13,392 nt of DNA from Dehalococcoidia bacterium UBA4060 (GTDB taxonomy: Bacteria; Chloroflexota; Dehalococcoidia; GIF9; UBA5629), in assembly GCA_002383665.1 (NCBI GenBank), contig DFZI01000003.1, forward strand, positions 1 through 13,392, read 5' to 3'. Numbering within the stretch: position 1 is the stretch's first letter; each line of letters starts with the position of its first letter. The notes beneath the pieces were generated by a model that saw only the letters and a program-made list of their open reading frames with translations, made no database searches and was not told the origin of the DNA. Positions 1 to 5,659 of this stretch are shown one piece after another. The position numbers and the translations under genes are program-made.

Positions 1-423
1 GCCCGGGAGGTTCTTTCTACGGGGTTCGAAGCAGGCCATCATGAAATGGTGATTGTCAGGGATATTCCATTTTATTCCATGTGTGAGCATCATTTTCTGC
101 CTTTTTATGGTGTTGTGCATATAGGTTATATACCAAATAGCAAGGGTCGGGTAGTGGGCATCAGCAAGCTGGCCAGGGTGGTGGAGATATATTCCCGGCG
201 GCTGCAACTGCAGGAGCGCATGACCAAGCAGATCGCGGATGTGATCATGGAATCTTTGGATCCGCAGGGCGTAGCGGTAGTCATACAGGCAGAACATCTG
301 TGTATGACCATGCGAGGTATAAAAAAACCGGGCAGCAATGTAGTTACTTCGGCCATGCGCGGTATCTTTGAAAAACGTTCAGTGACGCGGGCAGAGTTTC
401 TTTCTTTAGTCCAGGGGAAATGA
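1..423 (+). CDS. folE: GTP cyclohydrolase I, C-terminal part (5' end outside window)
   Basis: The enzyme converts GTP to 7,8-dihydroneopterin triphosphate, the first step of folate/pterin synthesis, as a cytosolic homodecamer. The reading frame is open from base 1, so the gene starts upstream; the ATG at 46 is an internal methionine, because the 15 residues before it fit the family. The 140 visible residues cover most of the catalytic domain. The CEHHF motif gives the zinc ligands Cys28 and His31 (numbered from the window edge), and the EHLCMTMRG motif gives His99 and the third zinc ligand Cys101. These match Cys110, His113, His179 and Cys181 of the E. coli enzyme as I recall them. The QERMTKQIAD helix and the C-terminal TRAEFL segment are also typical. 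The gene converges on the ABC permease with two bases between the stop codons. All zinc ligands are present, so this is the zinc-dependent FolE1 type and likely active. Confidence 0.95.
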   Translation, partial: AREVLSTGFEAGHHEMVIVRDIPFYSMCEHHFLPFYGVVHIGYIPNSKGRVVGISKLARVVEIYSRRLQLQERMTKQIADVIMESLDPQGVAVVIQAEHLCMTMRGIKKPGSNVVTSAMRGIFEKRSVTRAEFLSLVQGK

Positions 424-425
424 AT

Positions 426-1658
426 TTATTCGTGACGGAGGGCTTCGATGGGATCCAGCCTGGCGGCACGAAAGGCTGGGTATGTGCCTGAGGCAATCCC
501 AGTAAATAGCGCTACAGCCAGTGCCGTCAGCACAATATCAAATGAGATAGGTGCATTGATCGGCATGTTATTTACCATCTGACCCTTTATTGCTAATGAG
601 CCGATCACTGCCAGCAACAACCCAACGATGCCACCACTCACACTGAGCAGGGCTGATTCAACCAGGAATTGGACAAGTATATCAAGCCTCTTGGCTCCGA
701 TGGCTTTACGCACACCTATTTCTCGTGTACGTTCTGTGACAGAGACCAGCATAATATTCATAATTCCTATTCCGCCAACTATCAATGAAATACTGGCTAC
801 ACTGGCCAGAAAGAGTTGAAAGATAGCCATCATCTGCTGCATACGCTTGAGTATCTCATTCATATCAATGACATTAAAGTCATTTTCTTCGCCCTCCCGG
901 GTGTGATGGCGCTGCCGTAGAATTTCAGTGATCTGCTCCTTGGCTATGCTGATCTCATCGGTGCTGACAGCTTCAGCGACGATGGTCTGTACCGGGTGGC
1001 CCTGAGGGGTAGCCTCAATTCCGAAACGTGCCTGCATTGTGGTCAGTGGTATCATGATGAAACTGTCAGCGCTCCCACCCATAAAGCCACCCCTCTCTTC
1101 AAAAATACCAATTACCTCAAATTTTCGTCCTCCAATGCGCAGCGTTTCTCCTATGGGATTGACTTCGCCGAAAATATCAGCAGCCACCTGGTGACCGAGC
1201 ACTGCCACGTTGTTATTTCTACGTTCATCCTCTGCTGAGTAGAAATTGCCAGTGGCGACCTTATAGTTCAGGATCTGTTGAATAGACAATGTAGCCCCAT
1301 TGACAGCAATAGTATGCGTCTCATTGCCGTAAACACACTTAAGCATTTTGGTATACATGGCAGCCACAGCCGCCAGGGCGGATACCCTGTTGTTGTCCCT
1401 TAATGCTTCGGCGTCCTCAATTGTCAGGTCATGCCTGGCACCTCCGGTTATTTGCTGGCTGACAGGTGAAATGTATATAGCATTGACCCCCATATTTTCG
1501 AAGACCGCGTTCAACTGTTGCTGTTGTCCTCTTCCGAATGAGACAAGGAAGACAACAGCACCCACGCCAATGACAATACCGAGCACTGTAAGGAATGAGC
1601 GCATCTTATTTGATGTAATTGATTGCCATGAAGACAAGATGAACTCAATAATGCTCAA
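426..1658 (-). CDS. MacB/FtsX-type ABC transporter permease
   Basis: This is an inner-membrane permease of the MacB/LolC/FtsX superfamily (type VII ABC, mechanotransmission type), 410 residues. Residues about 18-40 form TM1 (LTVLGIVIGVGAVVFLVSFG region), then a MacB-type periplasmic domain runs to about residue 270. A C-terminal FtsX core with three helices includes the signature TERTREIGVRKAIGAKR and ends in ARLDPIEALRHE, the usual terminus of the family. There is no fused N-terminal ATPase domain. The start is TTG at 1656-1658, preceded by AAGGAG with 8 bases spacing; no closer ATG gives the conserved N-terminus. It lies 49 bases downstream of the HlyD-like adaptor, so the two are probably co-transcribed as a MacA-MacB-like export pair. 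The substrate cannot be told from sequence. The usual partner ATPase gene is not adjacent, so the protein must borrow an ATPase from elsewhere in the genome. Confidence 0.93.
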   Translation of the reverse strand: MSIIEFILSSWQSITSNKMRSFLTVLGIVIGVGAVVFLVSFGRGQQQQLNAVFENMGVNAIYISPVSQQITGGARHDLTIEDAEALRDNNRVSALAAVAAMYTKMLKCVYGNETHTIAVNGATLSIQQILNYKVATGNFYSAEDERRNNNVAVLGHQVAADIFGEVNPIGETLRIGGRKFEVIGIFEERGGFMGGSADSFIMIPLTTMQARFGIEATPQGHPVQTIVAEAVSTDEISIAKEQITEILRQRHHTREGEENDFNVIDMNEILKRMQQMMAIFQLFLASVASISLIVGGIGIMNIMLVSVTERTREIGVRKAIGAKRLDILVQFLVESALLSVSGGIVGLLLAVIGSLAIKGQMVNNMPINAPISFDIVLTALAVALFTGIASGTYPAFRAARLDPIEALRHE

Positions 1659-1707
1659 CGGAGCTTCTCCTTGCCATCTGATATCCCTTAAGCCATTTGT
1701 TTAATCG

Positions 1708-3321
1708 TCATTTGATAGTTTCAGTGAGTACCTGTTCACCTTCCCTGAGGCCAGAGATGATCTCGGTAAATTTTTTATTTTGCAGGCCGATTTTAACAGG
1801 CCTTTTTTCAGTTTTGGCGGATTCGGCATCGATAACAACTTCGACCCAATAGTCGCCGTAAAGGCCTTTAACAGCGCGGTTGGGCACCTGTATAACGTTA
1901 TCATGTTTCCCGACAAAAATATCGGCGGTGGCGGTAAGACCCCCCCTGAGCAATTCGACCTTTTCACCTCTATTGAAATAGATTTCGATGGGAAAATTGA
2001 CCACGCCGGCCTGGAGTGTTCCGAAAGGAGAGACGAAAGTCACATGACCATTAAATTTCTGGTCAGGAAGAGCATCCGCGGTGATAACAGCCTGTTGTCC
2101 TACGCAAACTTTTGTGATATCAATTTCATCGACGACACCGGTCATGCGGATGGTTGAAGTGTCAACAAGGTGGATAGCGGTCTTGGCAGAGTAGTCGAAA
2201 GCGGAGAGCTGATCATTGACCTTGACGGCTACGGCGACGACAGTGCCGTCGAACGGTGCAATGATCTCGGTTTTAAGCAGTTCCTGCTTGGCCTTTTCCA
2301 GATTGATAAAGGCGTTTTCGATATTGATGTTGTACGAGCGCAGGACCTGGGGATTGAGCCCCGCCCGATAGATGGTTTCAGACTCATCAAGGATCATATT
2401 GGCCATTTCGAGGTCGTGCTGTGCCATACGTAATTTTTCTGAAGTCTTGATCCTGTCAAAATCATCCTGAAAGATCATGGCTTCGATGTCGGCCAGCGAA
2501 TTGAGTACCTCTCTGGAGATGGCCAGGGAAGTGGAAGTGTCAGGATAGGTATAGGCACCCGGCAGGCGTGAGTTGTTCTTGACAGTAGTATGCGCTTCAT
2601 CCAGGGAGACCAGCAGCTTGTCGATATTCTCAAGTGTGGCTGAATAGTCGCCTGATTCGAGCAGCTTTTGAACATTGTCCAGAATTTTGAGTTGATCATC
2701 GAGAATAGCGATAACGGATTGAAGCTCTGGATAAACTTGTGCAGGCTGATTAAGATCGTTGTACTGCGTCTGTATGGTATCAAGTTTGGGGTCGGAATAC
2801 ACTGAGCGTGTGGCACCCAGGTCATATCTGGCCAACGAGAGGTCGGAGGCAACCTGATAATAGTTCCGGTTAATGAGGCTATCTCTTGCCCTTGAGATTT
2901 CTTTCTGTGCTTGTTCAAAACGCATGAGAGCAGTTGCCAGTGAATAGAAGGTTGGGTAGCGTGAGCCACAGCAGCTTTGAACAACGTTATTTAGGGCAAG
3001 TTCAAGGTTATACTGCGCTGCCTGAACATTGAGGCGCTGGGTCGTATCATCAAGCTTGGCCAGAAGCGTACCGGCTCTAACGAGCTTGCCCTTCATGTCC
3101 TCGGCAGGGATCGATTGGACAGTGCCCGGTGTGCCAAACTTAAGCTGTACTTCATTGGGCATATCCAGATTACCGTCTGACGAGACCGATAATGTGAGGT
3201 CGCCTATGGTGACTGTAGCCATCTGGCCGGGCAATATGGTTTTCTTCTGCTGCACGCAGGATGAAAAAAATGTAGTCAGAATTACAATCAGTGTTAAGGT
3301 CAGCGCCAATCTTTTGCTCAT
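1708..3321 (-). CDS. HlyD/MacA-family periplasmic adaptor, probable lipoprotein
   Basis: This is a membrane-fusion (adaptor) subunit of an ABC export system, 537 residues. The N-terminus is a signal peptide with a lipobox-like F19-S20-S21-C22, so Cys22 is probably lipidated; phenylalanine at -3 is not the commonest residue. The first half of a barrel-sandwich (lipoyl-like) domain lies around residues 60-105 (GTVQSIPAEDMKGKLVRAG). The second half begins around residue 355 (IIAPFDGTVVAVAVKVNDQLS). A beta-barrel and a MacA-like membrane-proximal domain (VPNRAVKG ... GLREGEQVL) follow. Between the lipoyl halves lie about 250 mostly helical residues, longer than the hairpin of MacA, which makes the protein longer than the usual 370-420 residues. 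The ATG at 3321 has GGGAGA upstream. It is followed 49 bases later by the permease, and a 145-base gap on its 5' side suggests its own promoter. The substrate is unknown. Confidence 0.9.
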   Translation of the reverse strand: MSKRLALTLTLIVILTTFFSSCVQQKKTILPGQMATVTIGDLTLSVSSDGNLDMPNEVQLKFGTPGTVQSIPAEDMKGKLVRAGTLLAKLDDTTQRLNVQAAQYNLELALNNVVQSCCGSRYPTFYSLATALMRFEQAQKEISRARDSLINRNYYQVASDLSLARYDLGATRSVYSDPKLDTIQTQYNDLNQPAQVYPELQSVIAILDDQLKILDNVQKLLESGDYSATLENIDKLLVSLDEAHTTVKNNSRLPGAYTYPDTSTSLAISREVLNSLADIEAMIFQDDFDRIKTSEKLRMAQHDLEMANMILDESETIYRAGLNPQVLRSYNINIENAFINLEKAKQELLKTEIIAPFDGTVVAVAVKVNDQLSAFDYSAKTAIHLVDTSTIRMTGVVDEIDITKVCVGQQAVITADALPDQKFNGHVTFVSPFGTLQAGVVNFPIEIYFNRGEKVELLRGGLTATADIFVGKHDNVIQVPNRAVKGLYGDYWVEVVIDAESAKTEKRPVKIGLQNKKFTEIISGLREGEQVLTETIK

Positions 3322-3466
3322 ATATGGATTCTCCCAAACACTATTAAATAATAGCGTAACACTTTTCAGTCGGTTTTATATCTCTATCGGGTTATTCTGT
3401 ATCAGCATAGGAACCGAGCAAATTTGCTTCTTCTCTGTATAGTATAGCTACTGACATAAATCTCGC
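3322..3466 (-). promoter_or_regulatory. Intergenic region with candidate promoter for adaptor-permease unit
   Basis: This is the only gap over 50 bases in the minus-strand run. Read on the minus strand it contains GATACA (3398-3403) and TATAAA (3375-3380) separated by 17 bases, a weak sigma-70-like match: 3 of 6 and 5 of 6 by eye. Transcription would start near 3368, leaving a leader of about 45 bases before the adaptor ATG. A perfect 12-base palindrome, AGCAAATTTGCT (3417-3428), sits just upstream of the -35 position. A second inverted repeat, CTATTA-AA-TAATAG (3341-3354), lies in the leader. I saw no GC-rich hairpin followed by a T run, so no intrinsic terminator for the preceding operon is evident. 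The promoter is an inference. Confidence 0.35.
3417..3428. promoter_or_regulatory. 12-base perfect palindrome, possible operator
   Basis: AGCAAATTTGCT equals its own reverse complement over all 12 bases. It lies centred about 54 bases upstream of the inferred transcription start of the adaptor-permease unit, a position where an activator could bind. No regulator gene is adjacent. A palindrome of this length can occur by chance in a gap of this size, so the call is tentative. Confidence 0.25.
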
Positions 3467-3661
3467 TCAGAGTTCCCCGCTGATACCGAGATAAGCAAAA
3501 TATATTGCGAATATGACTATAGATATCAATGCTACAGCAATGGCAAAAATAGTGATCCTGTATATCTTGAATTTTTTACCCAGGAAAGCTCCCAAAGTCA
3601 ACATCAGGCATGCCCCGATTACTGCAATCACTATATAGGTCAATAACTTTGGATCAGGCAT
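3467..3661 (-). CDS. Small two-helix membrane protein, homologous to the one at 4166-4348
   Basis: This is a 64-residue protein that I do not recognise as a named family. It has two hydrophobic segments, residues about 8-28 and 36-57, joined by a short basic loop (KKFKIYR), which predicts a helical hairpin in the inner membrane with a cytoplasmic loop. It aligns without gaps to the 60-residue protein two genes upstream: shared residues include G16-A17-C18, L21, L23-G24-A25-F26, G28, K30, I38-F39-A40, I50-F51-A52, Y54 and A56. The ATG at 3661 is preceded by GGAGG five bases away, a strong ribosome site, which supports a real gene. It lies 13 bases after the zinc-ribbon gene and is the last gene before the 145-base gap. 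The function is unknown; a membrane partner of the zinc-ribbon protein is a guess from position. Confidence 0.8.
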   Translation of the reverse strand: MPDPKLLTYIVIAVIGACLMLTLGAFLGKKFKIYRITIFAIAVALISIVIFAIYFAYLGISGEL

Positions 3662-3674
3662 ATCACCCTCCAGT

Positions 3675-4139
3675 TCACTTATTGATAAACCAGTCTACCA
3701 GGAGCAATAGCCCCATAAGTATAACGCAAATGATAATTAGGGTAACCCATATCCTCGGGCTTGAAAATATAGAGCTACCTTTGCTTTGTGAAAGCTGTTG
3801 AGATCCAAATGCCTTACCGGATATTTCATTTGGTGTTGGTGGCTGTGATAAAGTCGGGGGTAGAGTGAAATCTGCAGGTGTCTTATTTTGCCTCTGGTCG
3901 GAAAGATATGCATGGCTCTCATCTGTAGCGGTGGGGGAGGTATTTTCCTGAACGTTTGCCTGTGTTAGAGTATCCCAGTAAAAGGCAGCTCCGCATCCAT
4001 GGCATCGCTCATACCGGTTATTGATGTGGCTGCCACAGATAGGGCAATTGTATATGAATGGCTGTCCGCATTTAGTGCAGGCCGGCTCTCCAAATGCATT
4101 TTGATTACCGCAGGAAATACATTGAAAACTCTGTGTCAT
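3675..4139 (-). CDS. Tail-anchored double zinc-ribbon protein
   Basis: This is a 154-residue protein. The N-terminus holds two zinc ribbons with identical spacing: Cys7-Cys10-Cys21-Cys24 and Cys32-Cys35-Cys46-Cys49, each C-x2-C-x10-C-x2-C, with the usual CGxxN/CGxxF knuckles. Residues about 57-128 are rich in Thr, Pro, Gln and Ser and look disordered. Residues about 130-148 form a single hydrophobic helix followed by only a few residues, so the protein is predicted to be anchored at its C-terminus with the ribbons in the cytoplasm. Such proteins are usually annotated only as zinc-ribbon domain proteins; what the ribbons bind is unknown. The ATG at 4139 has GGAG about 11 bases upstream. The gene sits between two homologous small membrane-protein genes (gaps of 26 and 13 bases), which suggests a three-part membrane complex. 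That link is inferred from context only. Confidence 0.85.
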   Translation of the reverse strand: MTQSFQCISCGNQNAFGEPACTKCGQPFIYNCPICGSHINNRYERCHGCGAAFYWDTLTQANVQENTSPTATDESHAYLSDQRQNKTPADFTLPPTLSQPPTPNEISGKAFGSQQLSQSKGSSIFSSPRIWVTLIIICVILMGLLLLVDWFINK

Positions 4140-4165
4140 TTTTTATTTCGCTCCATTCAGGATCC

Positions 4166-4348
4166 TTAGAGAAAATAAAAGGCGGAATAAACTGCAAAAA
4201 TAGTCACTGTGATCATGGCTAAAACACCGGCAAAAATACCAACTTTGCCAGGGGTTGTCTTGCCACCAAAGAAAGCCCCCAGCGCAAGGAAAACACATGC
4301 ACCCAGAATACTGAAAAGTACAATGCCAAGCGTTTGAGTGCTGGTCAT
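4166..4348 (-). CDS. Small two-helix membrane protein, homologous to the one at 3467-3661
   Basis: This is a 60-residue protein with hydrophobic segments at about 7-28 and 36-58, separated by a short loop (GGKTTPGK). It is predicted to be an inner-membrane hairpin. It aligns without gaps to the 64-residue protein downstream with about 22 identical positions in the first 57, including the GAC motif at 16-18, LGAF at 23-26, IFA at 38-40 and IFA-x-Y at 50-54. AAGGAG six bases before the ATG at 4348 is a strong ribosome site. It follows yjbQ by 30 bases and precedes the zinc-ribbon gene by 26, on the same strand as the pyrimidine genes. I do not recognise a named family, and no enzyme motif is present. 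The two copies probably arose by duplication followed by considerable divergence. Confidence 0.8.
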   Translation of the reverse strand: MTSTQTLGIVLFSILGACVFLALGAFFGGKTTPGKVGIFAGVLAMITVTIFAVYSAFYFL

Positions 4349-4378
4349 AATGATCTCCTTAAAGCATAGAATATAGCT

Positions 4379-4798
4379 CTATTCTCCCATGATTTGCAGT
4401 ACTATCTCCCTTGACCTGGGACGGTTATCGAAATCCACGATAACGACCTGTTGCCATGTACCGAGCGTAAGCCTCTTGTTGACAAAGGGTATAGTGATTG
4501 AAGGTCCCAATAAGGAAGAACGGACATGGGAATGCCCATTTTCATCTCCCCAGGCTTTGTTATGTTCATAGTTTATAGTTGAAGGCACCAGCCGTTCCCA
4601 CATATCTTTAATATCTGATATCAGTCCTGGCTCATATTCGATGGCGCTTATACCTGCAGTTGAACCTGGTATGAACACGGTTACGATGCCCGAATTGATT
4701 CCAGAGTTGTTGATCTCCCTGGAAATATCTGTGGTCACATTAATGGTGTCTGTGTGACCATTAGTGTTGATTTGAATCCTTTTGGTAATAATCGTCAT
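4379..4798 (-). CDS. yjbQ: YjbQ/UPF0047 family protein
   Basis: This is a 139-residue single-domain cytosolic protein of the UPF0047/YjbQ family, usually annotated as secondary thiamine-phosphate synthase because the E. coli member shows weak activity of that kind. The true physiological role of the family is not settled. Family hallmarks seen here are GIVTVFIPGSTAGISAIEYE, the histidine-rich YEHNKAWGDENGHSHVRSS segment with LLGPS after it, and LGTWQQVVIVDFDNRPRSR near the end, finishing in the typical QIMGE. Length matches the family (about 130-140). The ATG at 4796-4798 overlaps the pyrK stop in an ATGA, and AGGAGG lies seven bases upstream, so translation is probably coupled to pyrK. No thiamine gene is nearby; membership in a pyrimidine operon may hint at repair or salvage of a pathway by-product, which is speculation. 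Confidence 0.92.
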   Translation of the reverse strand: MTIITKRIQINTNGHTDTINVTTDISREINNSGINSGIVTVFIPGSTAGISAIEYEPGLISDIKDMWERLVPSTINYEHNKAWGDENGHSHVRSSLLGPSITIPFVNKRLTLGTWQQVVIVDFDNRPRSREIVLQIMGE

Positions 4799-5655
4799 AA
4801 TTTAACCTCCTGCCATATTATATCCTTTATATTAAAAACCGGCCCCTCTTTGCAAACTCTTTTTATGCCCTGCCTGGTTTTGATGCTGCATCCGTAGCAT
4901 ACACCAAAACCACACCCCATGCGTACTTCCAGTGAAATCTGCACCGGTCTCTCAAAGCTAAGCTCACTCAGCTTTTCTTCCATTGCCTTATACATAGCTA
5001 CGGGGCCGCAGGCGAATACCTCGTCATGATCATTAACATATTGGGGCAACAAATCTGTTACCATTCCTTTTGAATAACTCGAATGCATATCAATAGTTTC
5101 CACGATATTGACCATATTTATTGTTTCAGGCAGCAGACTGCGTGGATAAAGTCCATCCTGGTATCTTGCACCCATCAATAGGGTAACTGACTTATGCATA
5201 GACGTAGCTCTTTCAGCAAGAAATCGTAAGGGGGCGATCCCGATCCCCCCGGCTACAAGCAGTAGAGATTTTGATCTGTCGCACATTTTATAGCCATTTC
5301 CTAACGGCCCGATAACATCGACCTCATTATTCTGTTTTAATCGGGATAGCAGCTTCTTGCCTTTTTCGTTATTGGTCTTGATTGCATCATTTTCCTGGTG
5401 GTGAGATGGTAAAGACTGATCGCCGGATGATAATGCGTAGAGCAGTTCAATAACATTGTCAGGCTTTACTGAATGTATGCTTATTGGCCTTCTTAGAATA
5501 GTGCCACCGCCACATTTAAGCATGACGAACTGGCCGGGTATCAACTCACTGAGTTTATCATCAGCAAGTAAATCCATTAAATAGTATTCTGCCCCCGGAT
5601 ACCTGAGGAGCACTTTGTTGGATATGATCCTGGCCTTAAACTGCTTCAAATTCAT
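4795..5655 (-). CDS. pyrK: Dihydroorotate dehydrogenase B electron-transfer subunit
   Basis: PyrK is the FAD and [2Fe-2S] subunit that carries electrons from PyrD-bound FMN to NAD+ during dihydroorotate oxidation. With the start at 5655 it has 286 residues. It shows the flavin-binding RRPISI (55-60), a GPLGNGY motif, the NAD-binding VAGGIGIAPLRFLAERA, the CGPVAMYKAM motif, and the iron-sulfur cysteines Cys248, Cys253, Cys256 and Cys268 (C-x4-C-x2-C-x11-C) near the C-terminus. The frame stays open upstream to 5727, but those 24 residues overlap carB and do not resemble PyrK, whereas MNLKQFKARI fits the family; the ATG at 5653-5655 lies four bases after the carB stop with only a weak ribosome site (CAGG very close), so coupling is likely. 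Residues about 76-97 are an insertion of polar residues between the FAD-domain strand and GKKLLSRLK. pyrD is not adjacent in this window. Confidence 0.93.
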   Translation of the reverse strand: MNLKQFKARIISNKVLLRYPGAEYYLMDLLADDKLSELIPGQFVMLKCGGGTILRRPISIHSVKPDNVIELLYALSSGDQSLPSHHQENDAIKTNNEKGKKLLSRLKQNNEVDVIGPLGNGYKMCDRSKSLLLVAGGIGIAPLRFLAERATSMHKSVTLLMGARYQDGLYPRSLLPETINMVNIVETIDMHSSYSKGMVTDLLPQYVNDHDEVFACGPVAMYKAMEEKLSELSFERPVQISLEVRMGCGFGVCYGCSIKTRQGIKRVCKEGPVFNIKDIIWQEVKL

Positions 5656-5659
5656 CCTG

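Noticed and set aside
46..423. ATG at 46 as the true start of folE
   Set aside because: The frame is open to base 1 and the residues before the ATG fit the family; the protein from 46 would lack about 40 percent of a normal GTP cyclohydrolase I.
2475..2984. Minus-strand open frame of 169 codons within the HlyD-like gene
   Set aside because: It is in another frame of the adaptor gene, with composition typical of a shifted reading and no recognisable domain.
4368..4385. AGAATA-TAGCTC-TATTCT inverted repeat at the end of yjbQ as a terminator
   Set aside because: The stem is six AT-rich base pairs with no T run in the transcript direction, and the downstream gene has a strong ribosome site 30 bases on; chance is more likely.
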